A stretch of DNA of 42,240 nucleotides from Xenococcaceae cyanobacterium MO_188.B29 (GTDB lineage: Bacteria; Cyanobacteriota; Cyanobacteriia; Cyanobacteriales; Xenococcaceae), in contig JASJDI010000018.1 in NCBI GenBank assembly GCA_030065155.1, positions 1 to 42,240 of the forward strand, written 5' to 3'. Below the pieces are notes generated by a model, which was not told the origin of the DNA, did not search any database, and worked only from the letters and a program-made list of their open reading frames with translations. Within the stretch, counting starts at the first letter, position 1; every line of letters begins with the position of its first letter. Below are positions 16,095 to 24,525 of the stretch, piece after piece. A program made the position numbers and the translations under genes.

Positions 16095-16955
16095 TTAACG
16101 TCTTCTCATACGTACTCCACTTCTACTTCTGCTACCAAATCCACTACCAAAACTGCTAGGACGTTTAATTTGTCTCTTGGTACTAGAACCAGAAGAACGT
16201 AAAGTACTAGAGCCAAAACCAGAACCAGTAGCACGAGTATTGGTAGAAGTAGGCTTACGAATAGAATTACTACCACTTGCAGTATTACTTCTTATGCTGC
16301 CTGTAGTACGGAGAGTTTGACGATTTTGGACTGCTGCTGGCGGTTTACTATAGCGTTCTTGATAGCGATCGACTGCTTGAGAATAGCTGCTACCATAACC
16401 ACCATAACCAGTCAGAACTCCTCCTGGTTGATAGACAGGGGGGACATAGTACTGAGGTCTGAACAACATACTACCTATTGCTTGTCCAGCTAAAGCACCA
16501 GCAAAAGGAGTCCAAAAATTAGATTCCCGACGCACAATTACAGTTTCCTGTTGACCAGTTTGGGGGTTGGTTTGGGTTTCTGTGACATTGTGGACGTATT
16601 CTATTTTAAAGTCCTCTGTCAAGTGCATAATTGGCTGACCATCATCAACCTGAAGATAGGCCTTTTCTCCGTTATCTATTTCCTCATCAGTCAAACGTGC
16701 CATTTGTAAATTAGCAGTTTGTAACACAGGAGGACTTCCTGGAGGAGTATTCAGGAGCATTAGGCTATATTCACCATTAGCATCATTATAAGTAGCTTGC
16801 TGTACGGGATACTTCCCATCACTGATAGAAGTTGGTGCAGAAGCAACATTATTATTAAAAGTTTGCTGAGATTGATTTGCTGATGGTGAACCACAAGCAA
16901 TTGTAGTCCAGCACAACGATAAAGACATTAACACTATTAAAACTTTACGCAGCAT
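16095..16955 (-). CDS. Predicted lipoprotein or secreted protein with a low-complexity tail
   Basis: 286 residues. The N-terminus is a lipoprotein-like signal (LRKVLIVLMSLSLCWTTIAC) with Cys at 21 and a hydrophilic Ser/Asn/Gln-rich stretch after it; the lipobox TIAC is slightly atypical. Residues about 50-125 form the only ordered-looking part (NGEYSLMLLNTPPGSPPVLQ). A short hydrophobic Gly/Ala patch (FAGALAGQAIGSMLF, about 152-166) follows, then a Ser-, Gly- and Arg-rich tail ending in RMRRR. It is probably in the periplasm or attached to a membrane. The family and role are unknown. The arginine-rich end may bind nucleic acid, polysaccharide or anionic surfaces. Confidence 0.75.
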   Translation of the reverse strand: MLRKVLIVLMSLSLCWTTIACGSPSANQSQQTFNNNVASAPTSISDGKYPVQQATYNDANGEYSLMLLNTPPGSPPVLQTANLQMARLTDEEIDNGEKAYLQVDDGQPIMHLTEDFKIEYVHNVTETQTNPQTGQQETVIVRRESNFWTPFAGALAGQAIGSMLFRPQYYVPPVYQPGGVLTGYGGYGSSYSQAVDRYQERYSKPPAAVQNRQTLRTTGSIRSNTASGSNSIRKPTSTNTRATGSGFGSSTLRSSGSSTKRQIKRPSSFGSGFGSRSRSGVRMRRR

Positions 16956-17183
16956 AAAACTAAAATGTTTCTAATAATACACTCTGCCTTTGATTGTAGA
17001 ACTTTCTTGAAAGTATTTATTTACGGTTAACAGTACCTCAATTCGTTTATAGTTTAGGTAATGACAATCTGTAAGTGATGAACTATTGGCGATCGCCTTG
17101 ATTAAACAACATCAATAACTTGACATCCAAGAAAATCGCTACTTTACAAAATCAGACAGATTAGTCCTCGACGAGGTTAAGGT

Positions 17184-17642
17184 CTAAAGCTCAGGATCAC
17201 AACGAATTTCGAGTAAGAACCCATCAGGATCGTAAAAATAAATTCCTCTCCCTGTGGGACGAGTGACGGGACCATGATCTATAGCCACTTGGTTTTGTTT
17301 TAAGATTTCTACTGCTTGGTTAAACAGTTGAGGAGCAATATCAAAAGCTAAATGATTAGCACGAGTAAAAGCTTTACTGGGGTCAGAATGTGGTGGGGAT
17401 AAATCTGGTTCATAAAACAAATCAATCACCGTACCATCAGGAGTAACAAAATTGGCTACTTTTCCTTGTTCTACCAACTTAACTAGAGTTTTGGGTACTT
17501 CTTCGCCTGTTAGTTCCTTTAATCCGAGAATATGAGCGTAAAAATGCCTAGAAGCTTCCATATCTTTCACATTAAAAGCAATATGATGAACTTGGCGTAG
17601 ACTTCCCAATTTCAGTCCAGTAGATTTAGGTAGTTGGCTCAT
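17184..17642 (-). CDS. VOC-superfamily (glyoxalase/dioxygenase-like) protein
   Basis: 152 residues forming one vicinal-oxygen-chelate module made of two beta-alpha-beta-beta-beta units. The first starts VHHIAFNVKDMEASRHFY, with the metal-binding His in HHIAF and the typical FYAHILGLKEL. The second starts ANHLAFDIAP and ends RGIYFYDPDGFLLEIRCDP, where the Glu of LEIR is the usual last metal ligand. Relatives include glyoxalase I, fosfomycin-resistance proteins and extradiol dioxygenases; the substrate cannot be told. The ATG start lies at 17642 and the spacing to the methyltransferase upstream on the same strand is about 170 bp, with a purine-rich repeat between them. Confidence 0.9.
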   Translation of the reverse strand: MSQLPKSTGLKLGSLRQVHHIAFNVKDMEASRHFYAHILGLKELTGEEVPKTLVKLVEQGKVANFVTPDGTVIDLFYEPDLSPPHSDPSKAFTRANHLAFDIAPQLFNQAVEILKQNQVAIDHGPVTRPTGRGIYFYDPDGFLLEIRCDPEL

Positions 17643-17674
17643 GAGCTTATCTTCATTTAAATTGCATGGTTAGG

Positions 17675-17712
17675 GTGTCAGAGGAGCAGAGGAGCAGAGG
17701 GGCAGAGGAGAA
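17675..17712. repeat. Purine-rich tandem repeat
   Basis: Imperfect tandem units of the type GAGGAGCAGAGG in the gap between the VOC and methyltransferase genes. The same kind of sequence makes a longer array at 22536-22632. Confidence 0.7.
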
Positions 17713-17766
17713 AGGTTGATGTTTTCCGAGCAAATTGTCAATAATCTCAATTAAATGCGTATTAGC

Positions 17767-17913
17767 TTAAGAGAAAAACTAATTCTAGAATGACTTTTAT
17801 TTTAGTTCTTTAATTTAAACATTTAACAGCCATAATTCTAATTGGGCGATAATCTGCAGTCCAAATCCCATCACTGTAAAGGATCGGCTTTAATTTAGTA
17901 ACAACTTGTTCAA
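17767..17913. repeat. 3'-end segment present twice, intact copy
   Basis: This 147-base stretch covers the last 35 codons of the methyltransferase gene and its downstream flank. It matches 18699-18845 without gaps; by eye 13 positions differ, about 91% identity. Confidence 0.85.
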
Positions 17914-18574
17914 TAATTTCCTTCTCTTCTTCCGTTGATAATCTAGACACAAAACTACCAGCAAACATTTTTAACCAATTAGGCAAACCTGCATCACCTG
18001 ATTCTAAAGGCGTAGGTCGATCAAAAAGATGAGCATAAGTCACTTCTAAGCCATGTTTTTCTAAAAGAGAAGTATACTCACCAATACTGGGAAAATACCA
18101 AGGATTTGTTGCTACACCATAACCAGAATTAGCTAAAGTTTCTGTCAATGCTTGTAGAATTTGTTTAACACCATCCTTACCACCAAATTGTGCCACGAAG
18201 CGTCCTCCTGGTTTAAGAGCTTGCTGAATACAATTAATTACAGCTTCTGGTCGTTTAATCCAATGGAGTACAGCGTTAGAGAAGACAGCATCTAATGGTT
18301 GTTCAAGTGTAAATTTGGTAGCATCGGCAACTGCAAAGTTAAGCTGAGGATAGTTTTTCTTTGCCTTAATAATCATCTCTTTTGAGCGATCGATCCCTGT
18401 AACTTTTGCTCTAGTAGCAGCAATTTTATCTGTTAGTTGCCCTGTCCCACAACCCAAATCGAGAATATATTCTCCTGGTTGGGGTGCTAAAAGCTCGATT
18501 ACTTCTTCTCCGTATTTCCAAACAAATTCATGCTTACCTTCATAAAGAACCGTATTCCAGTTATTTTTTGCCAT
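17810..18574 (-). CDS. Class I SAM-dependent methyltransferase
   Basis: 254 residues with the Rossmann-like methyltransferase fold. Motif I is ILDLGCGTGQLTDKIA (about 38-53), an acidic residue at the end of strand 2 is in VTGIDRSKEM, and DAVFSNAVLHWIKRPE is motif IV with post-motif. The overall order resembles trans-aconitate or small-molecule methyltransferases (type 11/25). The substrate is unknown. The ATG has a GAGG site upstream (TTGAGGTAAAGATATT). About 900 bases upstream, at 18699-18845, lies a decayed copy of the 3' end of this gene, showing that a second tandem copy once existed. Confidence 0.9.
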   Translation of the reverse strand: MAKNNWNTVLYEGKHEFVWKYGEEVIELLAPQPGEYILDLGCGTGQLTDKIAATRAKVTGIDRSKEMIIKAKKNYPQLNFAVADATKFTLEQPLDAVFSNAVLHWIKRPEAVINCIQQALKPGGRFVAQFGGKDGVKQILQALTETLANSGYGVATNPWYFPSIGEYTSLLEKHGLEVTYAHLFDRPTPLESGDAGLPNWLKMFAGSFVSRLSTEEEKEIIEQVVTKLKPILYSDGIWTADYRPIRIMAVKCLN

Positions 18575-18924
18575 AATATCTTTACCTCAATCCTATTTAT
18601 CAGATTAGGCAAGGTTATTATTCATGTCCAATATATATTTAGTAGTGAATTAATATTTTAAAGATATAACGCTATAGCTTTTCTCAAGTAACTAAGATTT
18701 AAGAGAAAAACTAATTCTAGGATGACTTTTATTTTAGTTCTTTAATTTCAACATTTAACGGCCATAATTCTAATTGGGCGATAATCTGCCTTTCAAATCC
18801 CATCACTATAGAGAATAGGTTTCAATTGAGTAACAACTTGTTCAAGAGTTCTCTTGTAATGGTGTAGGCATTTTTTTTCATTGTCTTACTTTTCTATCTT
18901 ATATTTAATTACACCCACCTACTT
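18575..18924. other. Intergenic region holding a gene remnant
   Basis: 350 bases between the divergent methyltransferase and RppB-like kinase genes. It contains the duplicated methyltransferase 3' end (18699-18845). The remaining flanks are AT-rich and must carry the promoters of both genes; none could be placed with confidence. Confidence 0.6.
18699..18845 (-). pseudogene. Decayed 3' fragment of a methyltransferase copy
   Basis: Read on the minus strand it encodes EQVVTQLKPILYSDGI, a TGA, then KADYRPIRIMAVKC and a stop. The intact gene reads EQVVTKLKPILYSDGI, W, TADYRPIRIMAVKC. The stop replaces the Trp codon. The similarity continues into the downstream flank, so the duplication included non-coding sequence. 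The upstream five-sixths of this copy are missing; the sequence upstream of the fragment runs straight into the kinase gene leader. Confidence 0.85.
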
Positions 18925-20322
18925 ATGTTCAAATTGATTTTATTAGATTCGTTTAAAAAACATAATCAAAATAAACTATTTGGGCAAACTCGCTGGCGAC
19001 TAGCTATTTGGTATGCAGGAATCATGGGAGCGGTTTTAGTTTTATGTGGATTAGGCATTTATCAAGCTCTTACTTACGCCCACCGTTTGACTATTACTCA
19101 AGAACTAGAATCAGTAGCTAATAATTTTCATGAAACCTTAGAACCATTTCTCGAACAACCTGGAAAATTCACACCAGCAGCTAAAAAGATTTTGCCTAAT
19201 CTCTGTTTGATCGGTACTGGATGTTCGCAAGTCACTGAAGAGGAGCAAAAGACTAGTTTTCAATCTCGCGAATACTATATTCGCCTACTCAATCCTACTG
19301 GTAATCTAGTTGCTGTAGCAGGAAGACAACCCAAAAATATACTTTTGAATGAAACACGAGGATATTGGCAACACTTTATTGATGCCAATAGTCATCATTA
19401 TCAGCAAGTTTCCATAATGTTGCATACTGAGGATTTTCAAATCTGGGGTTATCTTCAAGTAGGGCGTGGCTTACCAGAATACGAGCTTTATATCAGAAAC
19501 TTACAATGGATATTTTTAATTGGTTTGCCCACCATGATAATTTTGCTGATCATCATGAGTTGGTGGCTAGCAGGACGAGCAATGCAACCAATTTACCAAT
19601 CTTATCAACTTCTGCAACAGTTTACTGCTGATGCTGCCCACGAATTAAGAACACCCTTAGCAGCAATTAGAGCAACGGTGGAATCAAGCTTAATGATGTC
19701 TACAATTACACAAACCGAAGCCAGAGAAACTCTACAAACAATTGGTCGTCAGAATTTGCGACTTTCTAATTTAGTAGCCGATTTATTAATGTTGTGTCGC
19801 ATGGATCGACAGTTAAGTATTGTCAGTTCAGCAGAAATTATCAAAGAACAGGTTTCTATAGCCAATCTATTCCAGGACGTTGCTGAAGATTTCACCTCTT
19901 TAGCGATGAAGTCTAAGATCAAACTAGTTACTCAGATATTAGTATTTAAGCCTTTAATTATCACTGGTAGTTACGAGCAACTTTATCGCCTAGTATCTAA
20001 CTTAGTAGCCAATGCTCTTAAATATACTCCAACAGGAGGTCAAGTGAAGTTAATTTTAGCTCACCGTGCTAAATATGCTCTCCTTCATATTCAAGATACT
20101 GGCATAGGAATAGCTCAGGAGGATTTAAACAAGATTTTCACTCGCTTCTATCGTGTTAATAGCGATCGCTCTCGTCATACTGGTGGTTCTGGATTAGGAT
20201 TGTCGATCGCTCAGGCTATTGCCCAAGCACACCACGGTACTATTAAAGTAGAGAGCCAATTAAATCAAGGAAGCACCTTTACAATTTTCTTACCTATCAA
20301 TGATTCAGAAGTTAGAAGTTAG
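18925..20322 (+). CDS. RppB/NrsS-type membrane sensor histidine kinase
   Basis: 465 residues. A first membrane helix (about 28-48, [18 protein letters not shown]) and a second (about 192-216, [21 protein letters not shown]) enclose a periplasmic domain of about 140 residues. A short cytoplasmic linker follows, then HisKA with H239 in [17 protein letters not shown], and HATPase_c with [27 protein letters not shown] and [10 protein letters not shown]. This architecture and the AMQPI-YQSY linker fit the cyanobacterial RppB/NrsS group, whose known members sense redox state or nickel. There are two Cys (CLIGTGC) in the periplasmic domain that could serve as a sensor. No cognate OmpR-type regulator (rppA) lies next to it, which is unusual for the group. 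Confidence 0.88.
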   Translation: MFKLILLDSFKKHNQNKLFGQTRWRLAIWYAGIMGAVLVLCGLGIYQALTYAHRLTITQELESVANNFHETLEPFLEQPGKFTPAAKKILPNLCLIGTGCSQVTEEEQKTSFQSREYYIRLLNPTGNLVAVAGRQPKNILLNETRGYWQHFIDANSHHYQQVSIMLHTEDFQIWGYLQVGRGLPEYELYIRNLQWIFLIGLPTMIILLIIMSWWLAGRAMQPIYQSYQLLQQFTADAAHELRTPLAAIRATVESSLMMSTITQTEARETLQTIGRQNLRLSNLVADLLMLCRMDRQLSIVSSAEIIKEQVSIANLFQDVAEDFTSLAMKSKIKLVTQILVFKPLIITGSYEQLYRLVSNLVANALKYTPTGGQVKLILAHRAKYALLHIQDTGIGIAQEDLNKIFTRFYRVNSDRSRHTGGSGLGLSIAQAIAQAHHGTIKVESQLNQGSTFTIFLPINDSEVRS

Positions 20323-20331
20323 AAGGCAGAA

Positions 20332-20359
20332 GTAGGGACGTTCCATGGAACGTCTGTAC
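20332..20359. repeat. 28-bp palindromic repeat, copy 1
   Basis: Ends GTAGGGAC and GTCTGTAC frame the perfect palindrome ACGTTCCATGGAACGT. It lies between the RppB-like gene and sfsA. Two more 28-bp copies with related ends and other cores lie at 30909-30936 and 37915-37942. Confidence 0.8.
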
Positions 20360-20479
20360 AGAAGGCAGAAGGATTTTCGCCAAATCAGAGAAAGAATATT
20401 TGGATAATCGGATTTGGGATAAAATGTATCGTATTAAACTGAGAAAGGCTATACTTACTAGCAACTAGAGCGAAGCAAC

Positions 20480-21205
20480 TTGACTTATATCTATTCTTAT
20501 CCTTCTCTTCTTGAAGGCAAATTAATCAAACGCTATAAAAGGTTTTTAGCAAATATAGAATTAACTACAGGAGAAATAATTACTGCTCATTGTCCTAACA
20601 CTGGACCAATGATTGGAGTATCGACTCCTGGGAGTTCGGTGTTAGTGTCCAAGAGTAATAATCCTAAACGCAAATTAGCCTATACTTGGGAGGCAATTGA
20701 AGTCAATGATAATCAACCTACTTGGGTAGGCGTTAATACTGGCTTGCCTAACAAAGTAGTTAAACTAGCTCTAGAACAAAAACTATTGCCCGAATTAACT
20801 CATCGATACGATCGCTTTCGCCCTGAAGTCCCCTACGGTAAAGATAAAAAGAGTCGGATTGATTTTTTGCTCACAGGAGATGATTCTCAACTACCTATAT
20901 ATGTGGAAGTAAAAAGCGTTACCCTCAACCAAGGAACAGTAGCCCTATTTCCCGATACAGTCACCACTCGCGGACAAAAACATTTGCGAGAATTAATTGC
21001 ACTACTGCCATCTGCACAACCCGTTATGCTGTATTTTATTAATCGGGGTGACTGTAATATTTTTGCTCCAGGCGATCGCTACGATCCAGAATATGGCAAC
21101 TTGTTACGGAAAGCTATTACTGCTGGGGTGGAAGTCTTACCTTACCGTTTTGAAATCACTCCCCAAGGTGTTCGCTTTTTGGGATTAACTGAATATTGTA
21201 CATAA
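20480..21205 (+). CDS. sfsA: SfsA-type DNA/RNA nuclease
   Basis: 241 residues, full length for SfsA, once described as a sugar fermentation stimulation protein and now regarded as a nuclease of the PD-(D/E)XK type. The N-terminal nucleic-acid-binding part includes LIKRYKRFLANIEL and AHCPNTGPM. The catalytic core shows SRIDFLLT (Asp) and YVEVKSVTL (Glu-x-Lys), followed by PDTVTTRGQKHLREL. The start is TTG at 20480; an in-frame TAG at 20459 excludes a longer form, and the first ATG lies well inside the conserved region. The biological role in cyanobacteria is not defined. It lies about 160 bp after the RppB-like kinase gene. Confidence 0.93.
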   Translation: MTYIYSYPSLLEGKLIKRYKRFLANIELTTGEIITAHCPNTGPMIGVSTPGSSVLVSKSNNPKRKLAYTWEAIEVNDNQPTWVGVNTGLPNKVVKLALEQKLLPELTHRYDRFRPEVPYGKDKKSRIDFLLTGDDSQLPIYVEVKSVTLNQGTVALFPDTVTTRGQKHLRELIALLPSAQPVMLYFINRGDCNIFAPGDRYDPEYGNLLRKAITAGVEVLPYRFEITPQGVRFLGLTEYCT

Positions 21206-21310
21206 GAGAATTCAGAAGTTACAGGAGTTACAGAAGTTGCAGAATAAAAAACTGAACTCCTGAACTCCTGAACTACTAAAATAAGTAATAATTACTAGGG
21301 AAAAAGGGTT

Positions 21311-22123
21311 ATGATTCGTTGGCTAATCAGTTTAGTTTGTATTTGTTTAGTATGGGCAATGGGTATCAATAACGAGGTAGCATTTGCCCAATCATCTTCA
21401 GAAATTACCAAGCAACAATTACAAAGGGGAGAAGCGATCGCTAAACAAGCTTTTCAGGCAGCAGAGCAGGGGGATTTTGTGCAAGCAGAAAAGTATTGGA
21501 CAGAGTTGATCGAAGATTTTCCTAATAATCCTGCTGTATGGAGTAACCGAGGTAATATTCGTGTCAATGAGAATAAATTAGATGAGGCGATCGATGATTT
21601 TAATCAATCTATTAAAATAGCTCCTCAATATAGCGATCCTTATCTCAACCGTGGTATCGCCTATGAGGGAAAAAAAATGTGGGAAGATGCTTTAGCTGAT
21701 TACAACCGAGTCTTAGAAATCGATCCTCAAGATGCTATGGCATACAATAACCGAGGCAATGCCAAGGCAGGAGAAAAAATTTGGCAAGATGCATTAAAGG
21801 ATTATCTTAAGGCAGTAGAACTTGAACCAGAATTTGCCCTTGCCCGTGCTAATGCTGCTTTAATGACTTATCAAGTGGGCGATCGTCAATCTGCACTCCA
21901 ACAAATGCGTAATTTAGTACGCAAGTATCCTATGTTTCCTGATATGCGTGCAGCCCTTACTGCTGTACTCTGGGTAGAAGGAAAACAAGGAGATGCCGAA
22001 AGTAATTGGGTAGCAGCAGTAGGTATAGACAACCGATATCAAGATTTAGATTGGGTTGCGAATAACCGTCGTTGGCCTCCTGCAATGGTAGAAGCACTCA
22101 ACAAGTTTTTAACTCTTAATTAG
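21311..22123 (+). CDS. Exported TPR-repeat protein
   Basis: 270 residues. A cleavable signal peptide is seen (MIRWLISLVCICLVWAMG, then NNEVAFAQ, with cleavage likely after AFA). The mature part has about four tetratricopeptide repeats in the middle: AVWSNRGNIRVNENKLDEAI, YLNRGIAYEGKKMWEDAL, YNNRGNAKAGEKIWQDAL and ARANAALMTYQVGDRQSAL. TPRs are protein-binding scaffolds. The location is the thylakoid lumen or periplasm, and similar cyanobacterial and plastid proteins are lumenal TPR proteins. The C-terminus (NRYQDLDWVANNRRWPPAMVEAL, residues about 243-265) is typical of this group. The ATG follows AGGGAAAAAGGGTT. A partner is not indicated by the neighbours. Confidence 0.88.
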   Translation: MIRWLISLVCICLVWAMGINNEVAFAQSSSEITKQQLQRGEAIAKQAFQAAEQGDFVQAEKYWTELIEDFPNNPAVWSNRGNIRVNENKLDEAIDDFNQSIKIAPQYSDPYLNRGIAYEGKKMWEDALADYNRVLEIDPQDAMAYNNRGNAKAGEKIWQDALKDYLKAVELEPEFALARANAALMTYQVGDRQSALQQMRNLVRKYPMFPDMRAALTAVLWVEGKQGDAESNWVAAVGIDNRYQDLDWVANNRRWPPAMVEALNKFLTLN

Positions 22124-22155
22124 TTACTAGTTATTAGCTATTAGCAATTAGCTTT

Positions 22156-22518
22156 TTAGATGACAGCAATTAATACACTGACTATAACAATCAAGATTAT
22201 TATTGCTAATCCTCTGTTAGCACTAAACCAAAATTGAATACCTTTAATCCCCTTATATTTAGGGGGAGAAAATTGCCACTCATCTACTAGAGGTAAAGAT
22301 TTGTCATGAAAAAGAGTACAAGTCTTAGCATAAGGACGTTGGGGATAATTACAGCTATCATCTTCATGATAAATACAGCGATCGCACAAATAAGTTGTAT
22401 CCTTTGCTTGGTAAAGAGGAATACCAGGATGACCAAAAGCTTTTAGCTCATTACCACAGTGAGGACAACTAACAGCTTGGGAATCAACTAGTTGATTACA
22501 ACGGGAACAAGTAGGCAT
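22156..22518 (-). CDS. Zinc-ribbon membrane-anchored protein
   Basis: 120 residues from the ATG at 22518 (MPTCSRCNQLVDS). A longer in-frame reading upstream only translates a purine-rich tandem repeat into Pro/Leu-rich sequence and is not believed. Cys pairs CSRC and CPHC near the N-terminus form a zinc ribbon, and further Cys (CDRC, CNY, CTLF) with a His follow in the middle. A C-terminal hydrophobic helix (GLAIIILIVIVSVLIAVI) should fix the protein in a membrane, tail-anchored, with the ribbon in the cytosol. Small cyanobacterial proteins of this build exist; the function is unknown. Confidence 0.8.
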   Translation of the reverse strand: MPTCSRCNQLVDSQAVSCPHCGNELKAFGHPGIPLYQAKDTTYLCDRCIYHEDDSCNYPQRPYAKTCTLFHDKSLPLVDEWQFSPPKYKGIKGIQFWFSANRGLAIIILIVIVSVLIAVI

Positions 22519-22535
22519 AGTAGTTAGGATAGCGG

Positions 22536-22710
22536 AGGGGCTAAGGAGCAGGGGAGCAGAGGGGCAGGGGAGCGGAGGAAGCAGGGGGAGCAGAGGAAGC
22601 AGAGGAAGCAAAGGAGCGGAGGAGCGGAGAGGCAAAAGACTAGAGTGAAACCTATTCTCTATTCCCTCTCTTGGTGCGCGTTCCCTATTCCCTATTCCCT
22701 ATTCCCTTGC
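22536..22710. repeat. Purine-rich and CTATTCC tandem repeats
   Basis: About 22536-22632 is almost pure purine on the plus strand, made of variants of GGGGAGCAGAGGAAGC. Next to it, about 22655-22706, is a CTATTCC heptamer array with a short interruption (TTGGTGCGCG). Together they fill the gap between two genes and lie directly upstream of the zinc-ribbon gene's start. Confidence 0.8.
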
Positions 22711-22737
22711 CTCAAGAGAAAGCTTTTTCAGCCAACC

Positions 22738-24501
22738 CTACTTTAATAATGATAACTCTTGTATATCTCTCTCTTCTGAGTCTATCGGTGTATGGGGTTT
22801 ACGCCACAAAACGATCGAATCATTTAAAGGTTGAATATTGGTATTTGGGTAATAAAATGCCAGAATTTGCGTTGCTGACCAACCCAAATTTGCCAAATTA
22901 TAAGAACCATATTGACTTAAGCCTACCCCATGACCAAAACCCCCACCAATAAAAGCATAACCATTTAACTGCTTAGATCGATCGTAAACTGGTTCAACAT
23001 AAAAAAGAGTACTACGGGGTGGTTCAAAAGCACTGCGAACTTCGTTTTTTTCTAATTTCACAACACCTCGATCGGTTTTGACAGCGAAATCGAGAATTCT
23101 ACCAGAGGGCGATCGCTTGAGTACTTCCATCTTCTCGATGGTGGTAAAATCTGCTAAAGGGTGTCTGGTTTTGCGTAAATATTTGCGTAAATCTTGATTT
23201 AAGTCTTTAATTTTTCTCTTTTTGTTCCAGCGAAATAGACTCCTACCAGTTTCATTAAATCCTTGCTCCAAACCAATAAACTGACGAAAAGTTTCCTCAT
23301 TTGCCAGAGAGTAGCGAGATAAATCCCAAACAGCATAGGGAGCATCTATTACTGACCTGAGGTAAGGACGTTCAGCCCCATTCCAAGTATCGCCAAAATA
23401 AGCTGTCACACCACCACTAGTAGAAGAATACAGAGCATCTACTAGTTCATCTTGATAAGTTAGCACTAAACCTGCTGTTTGAGCGATCGCTCGGTCTGTT
23501 TGTGGCGTTGCTCCACTCAAACCTTTATACACTTGACAATGAACTGTAGCACAGAGTTGATAATTATCTACCTCAAAACGACGGAGATTCCTCAGGGCAT
23601 AAGTTCTAGCAATAATAGTTTGAGCAGCGATCGCTTCTTTGGGCGCACCAGCACCAATTTCATAGGGAACTACCCCCCGTAAATAAGTTTCTAAAGGTAC
23701 ATTGTTAACTATAGTAAAACTGTCATGAGCATTAGGTTGTAAACGTAAACTACCGCCATAAACACGAGCAGACTGAGGATTTTTTCCTTGTTTAACGGTG
23801 ACTCTATTTTGAGATGAACTGATGTCTATTTCCTTAGCGTAGTAACGTTTGTCATCTGCTAATACAACTACTTGAGGTATTTCTGAGAGGAGTTCTGTGT
23901 CTAAATGGGAAGTTTTATAACCATTGGCTTGCAAACTACGAAGTAGCCAACGACGTACTAAAGGAGTAGGATAAACATCTCGTTTTGCCCATACTTGCCA
24001 ACGTCCAGATTGAACAATTTCGACTTCAATACCCAGAGTTTTCCAAAAATTAGCACTATCTTCTGCGGTTTCAAAAGTAGCATGATCGCTCAGTACTAAT
24101 CTTTCTGACAAAATAGGTTGAGCTAGGGTTTGCTTTTCTACTTTAATTACAACCTCTTCGGTTTTTATATTTTGTCTAGGCTGTTCTTTCTGAGCAAAAC
24201 TGACCTGAAGGAAGTCTCCTGCATTACTACGAACAGTTATCTGATTAACTGGTTTATCTTTTTCGTCAAGAGGTTCAGCACCAAAACGCTGGATGATTCC
24301 TACTTGTAAGTTAACTTCCTCAGCATTAATTCTGCTGGCAAAAACTGCTTCTAAACCAAGAAGAAAACTAAATAACAAAAGAAGACTGCTTATCTTTGTT
24401 TTGTTAATAGAAAGGCAGAAGAAACCTAATCTCTTTGGAGACGAACTAATATTCATAGATAATACTTCTAAGCGCAAGTAATTCAAGATTTTTGTTTCCA
24501 T
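22738..24501 (-). CDS. SpoIID/LytB-domain protein
   Basis: About 588 residues with the ATG at 24501; an ATG 15 codons later (MNISSSPKRL) is an alternative and also keeps the signal-like hydrophobic stretch KISSLLLLFSFLLGLEAVFA, so export is predicted either way. The middle and C-terminus carry the SpoIID domain: TYLRGVVPYEIGAGAPKEAI, AAQTIIARTYAL, SSTSGGVTAYFGDTWNG and, near the end, FIGGGFGHGVGLSQYG. In Bacillus such proteins act on peptidoglycan (amidase enhancer LytB, lytic SpoIID). A cell-wall role in cyanobacteria is likely but the reaction is not established. The gene starts 24 bases after the stop codon of the PilL-C-like kinase gene on the same strand, so cotranscription is possible. 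Confidence 0.88.
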   Translation of the reverse strand: METKILNYLRLEVLSMNISSSPKRLGFFCLSINKTKISSLLLLFSFLLGLEAVFASRINAEEVNLQVGIIQRFGAEPLDEKDKPVNQITVRSNAGDFLQVSFAQKEQPRQNIKTEEVVIKVEKQTLAQPILSERLVLSDHATFETAEDSANFWKTLGIEVEIVQSGRWQVWAKRDVYPTPLVRRWLLRSLQANGYKTSHLDTELLSEIPQVVVLADDKRYYAKEIDISSSQNRVTVKQGKNPQSARVYGGSLRLQPNAHDSFTIVNNVPLETYLRGVVPYEIGAGAPKEAIAAQTIIARTYALRNLRRFEVDNYQLCATVHCQVYKGLSGATPQTDRAIAQTAGLVLTYQDELVDALYSSTSGGVTAYFGDTWNGAERPYLRSVIDAPYAVWDLSRYSLANEETFRQFIGLEQGFNETGRSLFRWNKKRKIKDLNQDLRKYLRKTRHPLADFTTIEKMEVLKRSPSGRILDFAVKTDRGVVKLEKNEVRSAFEPPRSTLFYVEPVYDRSKQLNGYAFIGGGFGHGVGLSQYGSYNLANLGWSATQILAFYYPNTNIQPLNDSIVLWRKPHTPIDSEERDIQELSLLK

Positions 24502-24525
24502 CAAACTTCAGTTATTTCCCTTTAC

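Noticed and set aside
22519-22635. N-terminal extension of the zinc-ribbon protein
   Set aside because: The extra 39 codons are a translation of a purine-rich repeat into Pro/Leu sequence; the ATG at 22518 starts directly at the zinc ribbon.
22671-22952. Open frame of 93 codons on the plus strand
   Set aside because: It overlaps a repeat array and the 3' end of the SpoIID-like gene in antisense.
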